From an uncultured Collinsella sp. (GTDB lineage: Bacteria > Actinomycetota > Coriobacteriia > Coriobacteriales > Coriobacteriaceae), in NCBI GenBank assembly GCA_958421035.1, contig CATZKS010000051.1:1-14450 (forward strand): 14,450 nt of DNA, in the 5' to 3' direction. The notes below the pieces were generated by a model, which worked only from the letters and a program-made list of their open reading frames with translations, was not told the DNA's origin and made no database searches. The position numbers and the translations under genes are program-made. Of this stretch, positions 6,254 to 14,450 are shown piece after piece. Position 1 is the stretch's first letter. Every line of letters starts with the position of its first letter.

Positions 6254-6377
6254 TCTTCCGTTCGCGCCTTAAAGGTAAGGCAATTCGTTAAACCGCCGGT
6301 GCCCGTACCCATGGAGCCCGGCAGTTATAAAAAGGTTATCCTGCGTGAAATAAGACACGCACGACAAAGGAGGAATC
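6254..6377 (+). promoter_or_regulatory. Structured atpB-atpE spacer
   Basis: This 124-nt gap is the longest inside the operon. It holds a 6-bp hairpin GCCTTA/TAAGGC with an AAGG loop (6266-6281) and a second possible stem, GCCGG/CCGGC (6295-6299 with 6318-6322). An A/T-rich stretch then leads to the atpE ribosome site. Neither hairpin has a T-run, so they are not intrinsic terminators. Roles in mRNA processing, stability or enhanced atpE translation are possible, since c is needed in excess (inference). An in-frame TAA at 6351 excludes an upstream atpE start. Confidence 0.4.
6366..6373 (+). promoter_or_regulatory. Strong Shine-Dalgarno site of atpE
   Basis: AAAGGAGG is a near-perfect anti-16S match 4 nt before the GTG at 6378 and the strongest ribosome site in the operon. 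This suits a subunit needed in about ten copies per complex. Confidence 0.8.
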
Positions 6378-6572
6378 GTGGGAGTTATCGGTTACGGTCT
6401 CGGTGTTATCGGCGCTGGTCTTGCTATCGGCCTGTCTGCTCTGGGTGCTACGGGTGCTATGGCCCGTCAGCCTGAGGTCCAGGGCCGCGTGTTCACCGTC
6501 TTCATCATGGGCTCCGCTTTCGGCGAGGCTCTGGCTCTGATCGGCTTCGTTGTCGCGCTGATCGTTAAATAG
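6378..6572 (+). CDS. atpE: ATP synthase Fo subunit c
   Basis: Subunit c forms the rotating proton-driven ring. The 64-residue hairpin has a Gly/Ala-rich first helix (residues 3-28), the cytoplasmic loop ARQPE (29-33) that contacts the F1 stalk, and a second helix with the proton-carrying carboxylate E50 (FGEALAL). No Gln sits at the helix-1 position that binds Na+ in sodium-type rings, and E50 is followed by Ala rather than Ser/Thr, so proton coupling is expected (inference). At 64 residues it is short for the family (commonly 70-80). The GTG start is fixed by an upstream in-frame stop and the strong AAAGGAGG site. The call is secure. Confidence 0.95.
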   Translation: MGVIGYGLGVIGAGLAIGLSALGATGAMARQPEVQGRVFTVFIMGSAFGEALALIGFVVALIVK

Positions 6573-6587
6573 CACGGAGCGTCAAGT

Positions 6588-7190
6588 ATGAATCTTTCAT
6601 CCCAGAAGAGCGCGATCGCACTCTCCGCGTCCGCGGCCGCGCTGCTCATGCCGGTTTCCGCGTTCGCCGAGGACGGCGCCGCCGGTGCGGACATCCTCAT
6701 CCCTAAGATGGCGGAGTTCATCCCGGCGCTTATCGCCTTCCTGATTATCTGGATCGTGCTGGCCAAGGTCGCCCTGCCGGGCATCATGAAAACCATGGAG
6801 GAGCGCGGCAAGAAGATCGAGGAGAGCCTCGACGAGGCCGAGAAGACCAAGCAGGAGGCTATCGCCAAGCGCGCTGAGTCCGACTCGATCGTCACCGACG
6901 CCCGTCGTCAGGCTGCCGACATCGTTCTCGAGGCCCGTAAGGACGCCGAGTCCGAGCGTGCCCGTATCATCGAGGCTGCTCACAAGGAGGCCGAGGAGAT
7001 CATCGCCAAGGCCCATACGACCGTCGAGGACGAGCGCAAGTCCATCTACGCCGGTGCCGCGAGCTCCATCGCCGACCTGTCCGTTGCCGTCGCCACCAAG
7101 ATCGTGGGCGAGGCACTCGAGGACGATGCCGAGCAGAAGAAGCTCATCGAGCGCTACATCCAGGAAGCAGGTAGCCTGAATGCCGACTAG
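6588..7190 (+). CDS. atpF: ATP synthase Fo subunit b with N-terminal signal-like segment
   Basis: Subunit b is the peripheral stator stalk linking subunit a to delta/F1. The 200-residue protein has a hydrophobic helix at 43-63 (EFIPALIAFLIIWIVLAKVAL), then a long charged heptad-like coiled coil (about 68-160) and a C-terminal part that contacts delta. Before the membrane helix is an extra hydrophobic stretch with a signal-peptide-like end (PVSAFA, then ED), so cleavage after A27 is plausible. This fits the known topology with the N-terminus outside. ATG 6588 follows GGAG (6576-6579) at 8 nt. The last 11 bases overlap the start of atpH, suggesting translational coupling. Confidence 0.93.
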   Translation: MNLSSQKSAIALSASAAALLMPVSAFAEDGAAGADILIPKMAEFIPALIAFLIIWIVLAKVALPGIMKTMEERGKKIEESLDEAEKTKQEAIAKRAESDSIVTDARRQAADIVLEARKDAESERARIIEAAHKEAEEIIAKAHTTVEDERKSIYAGAASSIADLSVAVATKIVGEALEDDAEQKKLIERYIQEAGSLNAD

Positions 7191-7656
7191 CCGCTATCAG
7201 GACAAGGTGCTCGAGACCTACGCGCGTTCCCTTTTGGAAGCCGCCAAGGCCGAGAACCATGTGTTCGAGGACCTCGAGATGGTCGAGCGCTTGGCTTCTG
7301 CCAGCCCCGAGATCATCGCCGTGCTCGACACCATGTCCAAGCGCGACCAGCTCGACCTTCTTCCCAAGGTGGCAGCTGCCTTTAAGTATGTTGCCGAGGA
7401 AGACGAGGATGTAGTGGGCGTGACCGTCACCACGGCGATCCCGCTCGACGACGAGCTGCGTCAAACCATCACTAAGAAATGCGAGCAGGACTTCGGCCGC
7501 AAGGTATTCCTTATCGAGCAGGTCGACCCGTCTATCGTGGGCGGCCTGGTGCTCGAGGCCCGCGGCGAGCGTCGTGACATTTCCGTCAAGACGCAGCTGC
7601 GCATCGCGCAGGAGACCCTCGCAAACTCTGCTAATTCGTACGGAGGTGAAGCCTAA
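7180..7656 (+). CDS. atpH: ATP synthase F1 subunit delta
   Basis: Delta caps F1 and ties it to the b stalk. The 158-residue product begins [18 protein letters not shown], the usual N-terminal helix pattern. Its C-terminal domain is typical: [15 protein letters not shown], then [26 protein letters not shown]. It is somewhat shorter than the usual 175-180 residues, with the shortening apparently in the N-terminal helical domain. The ATG lies inside the 3' end of atpF (11-nt overlap). The stop overlaps the atpA start by one base (TAATG), so both junctions look translationally coupled. Confidence 0.93.
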   Translation: MPTSRYQDKVLETYARSLLEAAKAENHVFEDLEMVERLASASPEIIAVLDTMSKRDQLDLLPKVAAAFKYVAEEDEDVVGVTVTTAIPLDDELRQTITKKCEQDFGRKVFLIEQVDPSIVGGLVLEARGERRDISVKTQLRIAQETLANSANSYGGEA

Positions 7657-9254
7657 TGTCCGAAACCCTCAATGCCCAGGATATCGCCAAGAAACTGCAG
7701 GAGCAGCTCACGAGCCTCTCCGCGACGGTCGATACGCATGAGGTTTCAACGGTCGACGAGGTAGGCGACGGCATCGCGCGCGTCTCCGGCCTCAAGAGCG
7801 CCATGGCAGGCGAGCTTCTGGAGTTCAAGAGCTCCGATACCGGTGAGACCGTCTTCGGCCTTGCCCAGAACCTTGACCGTGACGAGGTCGGCGCCGTTCT
7901 GTTTGGTGCCGTCGACTCCATCAAGGAAGGCGACGAGTGCCGCACCACTGGCCGCATTATGGATATCCCCGTGAGCCGTGCCATGCTCGGCCGCGTCGTC
8001 AATCCGCTCGGCCAGCCCATCGACGGCCTGGGCGACATCGTCGCCACGCACCGTCGCCCCATCGAGTTCAAGGCCCCCGGCGTCATCGATCGTACCCCGG
8101 TGTGCGAGCCGGTTCAGACCGGCCTGTTGGCCATCGACTCCATGGTGCCTATCGGCCGTGGTCAGCGTGAGCTCATCATCGGCGACCGTAAGACCGGTAA
8201 GACCGCCATTGCCATCGACGCCATCCTCAATCAGCGCGGTAAGGGCATGGTCTGCATCTATGTCGCCATCGGCCAGAAGGCCTCCACGGTTGCCAACATC
8301 CGCGAGACCCTCGCTCAGCACGGTGCACTCGACTACACCATCATCGTTTCGGCCACCGCTGCCGATTCCGCCCCTATGCAGTACATCGCGCCTATGGCCG
8401 GTGCCGCTATCGGCGAGTTCTTCATGTACAACGGCGAGGACGGTAAGCCCGCCAGCGAGACCAACCCCGGCGGCCACGTGCTCGTCATCTACGACGACCT
8501 GTCCAAGCAGGCTGTGGCCTACCGTCAGATGTCGCTGACGCTGCATCGTCCGCCCGGACGCGAGGCCTATCCTGGCGACATCTTCTACCTGCACTCTCGT
8601 CTGCTCGAGCGTGCCGTCAAGATGTCCAAGAAGAACGGTTACGGCTCCATGACGGCACTGCCGATCATCGAGACCCAGGACGGCGACGTCTCGGCCTACA
8701 TTCCGACCAACGTCATTTCCATTACCGATGGTCAGATCTACCTGCAGTCCGAGCTCTTCTTCCAGGGTCAGCGCCCGGCAGTCGACGTGGGCATCTCCGT
8801 GTCCCGCGTCGGTGGCGACGCGCAGACCAAGGCCATGAAGCAGGTCGCCGGCAACCTCCGTCTGGACCTCGCTTCCTATCAGGAGCTCGCTGGCTTTACC
8901 CAGTTCGGCTCCGACCTCGACGAGGCTACTCAGAAGCAGCTGACCCATGGTGCCCGCATGACCGAGCTCCTGAAGCAGCCGCGTTACAAGCCGTTTGAGG
9001 TTGGCGAGCAGATCGTTACGCTGTTCGCTGGCAACGAGGGCTTCCTGGATGACCTGGAAATCTCCGACGTGCTGCCCTTCCGTGCCGAGCTCATCGAGTA
9101 CATGGACAATGGCTTTGGCTCGCTGCTCGACAAGGTTCGCGCCAAGAAGATTGACGATGACACCAAGGCTGAGCTCCTGCGCGTCATCGGCGACTTTAAG
9201 CAGCAGTTCATGGCTAAGCACCATGCCGATACGACTGGATCAGAGGAGAACTAA
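7656..9254 (+). CDS. atpA: ATP synthase F1 subunit alpha
   Basis: Alpha is the non-catalytic nucleotide-binding subunit of the F1 hexamer. The 532-residue protein has the N-terminal beta-barrel ([14 protein letters not shown]), the Walker A motif GDRKTGKT (176-183), a Walker B-like region ([13 protein letters not shown]), and the arginine finger R384 in [10 protein letters not shown] that completes the catalytic site on beta. The length is normal for the family (about 500-550). It starts at the ATG of a TAATG overlap with atpH and has a strong GGAGGTG ribosome site (7642-7648). No key residue checked is missing. Confidence 0.98.
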   Translation: MSETLNAQDIAKKLQEQLTSLSATVDTHEVSTVDEVGDGIARVSGLKSAMAGELLEFKSSDTGETVFGLAQNLDRDEVGAVLFGAVDSIKEGDECRTTGRIMDIPVSRAMLGRVVNPLGQPIDGLGDIVATHRRPIEFKAPGVIDRTPVCEPVQTGLLAIDSMVPIGRGQRELIIGDRKTGKTAIAIDAILNQRGKGMVCIYVAIGQKASTVANIRETLAQHGALDYTIIVSATAADSAPMQYIAPMAGAAIGEFFMYNGEDGKPASETNPGGHVLVIYDDLSKQAVAYRQMSLTLHRPPGREAYPGDIFYLHSRLLERAVKMSKKNGYGSMTALPIIETQDGDVSAYIPTNVISITDGQIYLQSELFFQGQRPAVDVGISVSRVGGDAQTKAMKQVAGNLRLDLASYQELAGFTQFGSDLDEATQKQLTHGARMTELLKQPRYKPFEVGEQIVTLFAGNEGFLDDLEISDVLPFRAELIEYMDNGFGSLLDKVRAKKIDDDTKAELLRVIGDFKQQFMAKHHADTTGSEEN

Positions 9255-9259
9255 GCCCT

Positions 9260-11622
<2,363 letters not shown>

Positions 11623-11625
11623 GTT

Positions 11626-12018
11626 ATGCGTATCCGCATCGTGTGCCCCGTGAGCTGCGCCTATGAGGGCGACGCTGCGTTTGTGTCGATTCCGTCCACG
11701 GATGGCGAGTTTGGCGTTCTGCCTGCTCACTCCAGCGAGATCTGCACGATCGACCGCGGTTACGTTCGCGTTTCCGATAAGGCCATGGGCACTGTCGACC
11801 ACACGTTTGCCGTGGCCGGCGGCTATGCCCAGGTTGCGGACGATGTCGTGACCGTTCTCGCCGAGCGCGCTTGCGATTTGGCGACCGTCGATGCCGACAA
11901 GCTTAAAGCTGATATTCAAGGTTTTGAAGAGAAGCTGGGTAATTTGTCGGAGGATGATGCACGCCGCGCCTACCTCTATAATGAAATCGCATGGTGTAAG
12001 CTCAAGCTTGCCCAATAG
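11626..12018 (+). CDS. atpC: ATP synthase F1 subunit epsilon
   Basis: Epsilon joins gamma to the c-ring and can inhibit ATP hydrolysis. The 130-residue product has the N-terminal beta-sandwich with the family pattern DGEFGVLPAHSSEICTIDRG (residues 26-45) and GGYAQVADDVVTVLAE. The C-terminal part forms two helices (LKADIQGFEEKLGN and DDARRAYLYNEIAWCKLKLAQ). The ATG is 3 bp after the atpD stop, with GGGGAG (11611-11616) as ribosome site. It is the last gene before the strong terminator at 12055-12093. Confidence 0.94.
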   Translation: MRIRIVCPVSCAYEGDAAFVSIPSTDGEFGVLPAHSSEICTIDRGYVRVSDKAMGTVDHTFAVAGGYAQVADDVVTVLAERACDLATVDADKLKADIQGFEEKLGNLSEDDARRAYLYNEIAWCKLKLAQ

Positions 12019-12054
12019 TCAAACGATTTAGCGTTCGACCATTTGCGAACACAT

Positions 12055-12093
12055 CATGCCCGGGATGGCCCAGCCATCCCGGGCATGCTTTTT
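12055..12093 (+). terminator. Strong intrinsic terminator of the atp operon
   Basis: A 14-bp GC-rich perfect stem has its left arm at 12055-12068 and right arm at 12074-12087, with the 5-nt loop CCCAG. It is followed by C and TTTTT (12089-12093). A smaller GTTCG/CGAAC hairpin (12033-12037 with 12046-12050) lies just upstream. The T-run ends one base before the purine run used as the murA ribosome site, so this structure also lies in the leader of any transcript entering murA. Confidence 0.93.
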
Positions 12094-12094
12094 G

Positions 12095-12100
12095 AAAGGG
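12095..12100 (+). promoter_or_regulatory. murA ribosome-binding site abutting the terminator
   Basis: AAAGGG lies 6 nt before the TTG at 12107 and supports that start. It begins two bases after the last T of the terminator, so there is no room between them for a promoter. Confidence 0.7.
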
Positions 12101-12106
12101 TAGACC

Positions 12107-13390
12107 TTGGATATTATCCGCGTTGAGGGTGGCCACGCCATCGGAGGCTCCGTGCCCGTTTCGGGCGCCAAGAACTCCGCACTCAAACTCATGGCGGCAA
12201 CGCTTCTGGCGCCGGGCAAGACGACGCTGCAGAACGTGCCCGATATTTCCGATGTCCACGTGATGGGCAAGGTGCTCAAGGGCATGGGCGCTACGATCGA
12301 TGTTCTCGACGAGCACACGCTCGAGATTGATACCTCTCAGGTCGATTCTTGGGAGGCCCCCTACGAGCTCGTTGCCAAGATGCGTGCTTCCACCGCCGTC
12401 ATGGGACCCCTGCTGGGTCGCTTCCATCGCGCCAAAATTGCCATGCCGGGCGGCTGCAACCTGGGTGCTCGCAAGATCGATATGCACATTCTTGGTCTTG
12501 AGGCCCTGGGCGTTGAGTTCGATACCGCCCACGGTTACATCAACGCTAATGCACCCCAAGGTCTGCGCGGTACCACCGTCACGCTCGAGTTCGCCAGCGT
12601 CGGTGCGACCGAGAACCTCATCATGGCCTCTGTGCGCGCGCAGGGTACCACGGTTATCGACAATGCCGCCCGCGAGCCCGAGATCGTCGATCTCGCCAAC
12701 ATGCTCAACGAGATGGGCGCCAAGATTGTTGGCGCCGGTACGCCCGTCGTGACTATCGAAGGCGTGGAAGAGCTCCATCCCGTTACCCATCGCGTGGTGG
12801 GCGACCGCATCGAGGCCGGTACCTTTATCGTTGCCGGTGCGTTGATGGCCGACGATCGCGGTGTCGATGTCACGGGCTTTTGCCCCATTCACTTGGGCAT
12901 GGTGCTCAAGAAGATGGAGCTCATGGGTATCGACTGCGAGCGCGTCGAGGATGGCGTCCATGTAAACCGTGCCGAGCGTATCAAGCCGGTCGACATCCAG
13001 ACGCTTCCGTTCCCCGGTTTCCCGACGGACATGCAGGCGCAGATTATGGTGCTCTCCGCTCTCGCCGACGGCAGTTCCGTTATTACCGAGAACATCTTCG
13101 AGAATCGCTTTATGTTTGCCTCTGAGCTGGTGCGCATGGGTGCCGACATTCGTATCGAGAGCCATCATGCCATGATTCATGGCGTCAAGGGCTTCTCGGG
13201 TGCACAGGTTACCTCGCCCGATCTGCGTGGCGGAGCGGCCCTCGTCGTAGCGGGCTTGATCGCCGACGGGACGACCGAGGTTTCGGCCATCCATCACATC
13301 AAGCGCGGCTACGAGCAGTTTGTCGAAAAGCTGCAGGCGCTCGGCGCGCATGTCGAGCATGCTACCGTCCCCGATCCCGTCATCTACTAA
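12107..13390 (+). CDS. murA: UDP-N-acetylglucosamine 1-carboxyvinyltransferase (MurA)
   Basis: MurA transfers enolpyruvate from PEP to UDP-GlcNAc, the first committed step of peptidoglycan synthesis in the cytoplasm. The 427-residue protein aligns along its length with E. coli MurA. K22 lies in SGAKNSALK, the catalytic Cys C117 in MPGGCNLGARKID, and D308 in FPTDMQAQ. AAREPEIVD, DRIEAGTF, ENRFM and the late HIKRGYEQF are also conserved. Having Cys rather than Asp at 117 predicts fosfomycin sensitivity (inference). The family's GARPVD is GARKID here. The start is TTG, supported by AAAGGG at 6 nt and by the N-terminus matching the family. Expression must pass the atp terminator or come from an unseen promoter upstream of it. 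The next gene starts 12 bp downstream. Confidence 0.96.
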   Translation: MDIIRVEGGHAIGGSVPVSGAKNSALKLMAATLLAPGKTTLQNVPDISDVHVMGKVLKGMGATIDVLDEHTLEIDTSQVDSWEAPYELVAKMRASTAVMGPLLGRFHRAKIAMPGGCNLGARKIDMHILGLEALGVEFDTAHGYINANAPQGLRGTTVTLEFASVGATENLIMASVRAQGTTVIDNAAREPEIVDLANMLNEMGAKIVGAGTPVVTIEGVEELHPVTHRVVGDRIEAGTFIVAGALMADDRGVDVTGFCPIHLGMVLKKMELMGIDCERVEDGVHVNRAERIKPVDIQTLPFPGFPTDMQAQIMVLSALADGSSVITENIFENRFMFASELVRMGADIRIESHHAMIHGVKGFSGAQVTSPDLRGGAALVVAGLIADGTTEVSAIHHIKRGYEQFVEKLQALGAHVEHATVPDPVIY

Positions 13391-13402
13391 TACAGGTTGC
13401 CT

Positions 13403-14450
13403 ATGTTTAATAGAAAGCCCCTCGCGGATACCACCGCCCGAAGACCCTCAACTGGTGCGCAGGCCAAGATCTACAGTCGCGATAACGTGGCTCGCTATTC
13501 CGAGCGCGCTCGTCAACGTCGTCGTAGCCACACGATTCGTCACGTCGCGCTCATTGTCGTGCTTGGCGTGCTGCTGAGTGCCACTACCGCTGCCGGCCTG
13601 TGGTTTGCCACCATTATGGGCAAGCTCGGCGATTCTAATGTCATTACCGACAATCTGCGTCGGGTTCTGGTTGACACCGATGAGGCAAAGGATCCGTTCT
13701 ACGTGCTGCTTCTTGGCACCGACGGCCGTCCGGGCGAGGATACGTATCGTGCCGACTCGATTATCCTGGCACGCATCGACCCCACGCAAAAGCAGGCGAC
13801 GCTCATTTCCGTTCCGCGCGACACCAAGGTCGAGTACAAGGGCGAGACCATGAAGATCAACGCCTGCCATACCGTTGGCGGCGCCGAGGCCATGGTCGAG
13901 GCGGTCAATGAGCTGTGCGGTGTTCAGATTTCCCACTATGCCGAGGTCAGCTTCGACGGTATGCAGGCGCTGATTGATTCGGTTGGCGGTATCGACATTA
14001 ACGCAACCGATGATGTTGACGACCCCGAGCACCTGGATATTAAGATTACCGCTGGCCAGCAGCATATGGACGGTGCCACCGCCCTTACCTATGCCCGCTG
14101 CCGCTACACCTATGCCGACGGCGATTACACGCGCATGCGCCACCAGCGTCAGGTGCTTGGCGCCCTTGCCAACCAGATTCTCAATAACTTCGATGCCACG
14201 AAGATCTTTGGCCTGGTTAATTCGCTGTCCGATATGCTCGTAACCGATATGAGCGTTCAGGATATCGTGGCTACGGTCAATGCCATGCGCGGTATGGATG
14301 TCGACGGTATCTACTCGGCCAACCTGCCCTCGTACGCCGACGACAGCACCATGATCGACGGTGTGAGCTACGTCTTTGTCTACGAGGACGAGCTCAAGGA
14401 AATGATGGAGCGCGTCGATGCCGGCAAGGATCCCAAGGGTCCCAACACCA
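13403..14450 (+). CDS. LytR-CpsA-Psr (LCP) family cell-wall ligase, 3'-truncated by the window edge
   Basis: LCP proteins attach teichoic acids, capsule or other glycopolymers from lipid carriers to peptidoglycan outside the membrane. The frame from ATG 13403 stays open to the window end (349 codons). The N-terminal cytoplasmic part is very basic (RARQRRR at 35-41). One membrane helix (about 48-71) anchors the protein, and the LCP domain starts near residue 99. Its signatures are YVLLLGTDGRPG, RADSIILARID (R116, D118), SVPRD (R139, D140), VGGID, and a C-terminal ALTYARCRYTYADGDYTRMRHQRQ motif with the conserved Arg residues. The ribosome site is weak (AGG at 13394-13396). The 12-bp spacing after murA suggests coupling and a shared wall-synthesis operon. 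The exact substrate cannot be told from sequence. Confidence 0.92.
   Translation, partial: MFNRKPLADTTARRPSTGAQAKIYSRDNVARYSERARQRRRSHTIRHVALIVVLGVLLSATTAAGLWFATIMGKLGDSNVITDNLRRVLVDTDEAKDPFYVLLLGTDGRPGEDTYRADSIILARIDPTQKQATLISVPRDTKVEYKGETMKINACHTVGGAEAMVEAVNELCGVQISHYAEVSFDGMQALIDSVGGIDINATDDVDDPEHLDIKITAGQQHMDGATALTYARCRYTYADGDYTRMRHQRQVLGALANQILNNFDATKIFGLVNSLSDMLVTDMSVQDIVATVNAMRGMDVDGIYSANLPSYADDSTMIDGVSYVFVYEDELKEMMERVDAGKDPKGPNT

Overview
The window reads as chromosomal DNA of a GC-rich Gram-positive bacterium. The most likely source is the Coriobacteriia, probably Collinsella or a close relative. This is inferred from codon use, from the F-type ATP synthase protein sequences, and from the layout with murA and a LytR-CpsA-Psr gene directly after atpC. 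No rRNA, tRNA, CRISPR array, insertion sequence or prophage gene is visible. All convincing genes are on the + strand.

Region 1 (1-2527) is a translation-factor block. It holds the 3' part of prmC (release-factor glutamine methyltransferase; prfA would be expected just upstream) and a Sua5/YrdC-family threonylcarbamoyl-AMP synthase. These genes are neighbours in many bacteria. Here a complete hicA-hicB type II toxin-antitoxin module (1006-1649) lies between them. It has its own consensus-like promoter and a perfect 8-bp-arm inverted repeat over the -10 box. Both flanking housekeeping proteins carry unusual insertions: about 120 Ala/Glu-rich residues in PrmC and about 30 residues in the Sua5-like protein.

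Region 2 (2541-4853) holds glycerol kinase, 13 bp after the Sua5-like gene, and uracil phosphoribosyltransferase. A gap of about 280 bp follows, containing overlapping inverted repeats and a likely promoter.

Region 3 (5135-12018) is a complete F1Fo ATP synthase operon in the usual bacterial order: a small membrane protein in the atpI position, then atpB, E, F, H, A, G, D, C (subunits a, c, b, delta, alpha, gamma, beta, epsilon). Several junctions are translationally coupled (an 11-nt overlap at atpF/atpH; TAATG at atpH/atpA and atpG/atpD). The catalytic residues that I checked are present. The operon ends in a very strong 14-bp intrinsic terminator (12055-12093).

Region 4 (12107-14450) is cell-wall synthesis: murA (TTG start), whose Shine-Dalgarno sequence directly follows the T-run of the atp terminator, and a LytR-CpsA-Psr cell-wall ligase running off the right edge.

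Overall this is mostly a conserved core region. I do not see a clearly undescribed system. The items most worth a second look are the HicAB module with its operator, the PrmC insertion, and the terminator/RBS junction in front of murA.
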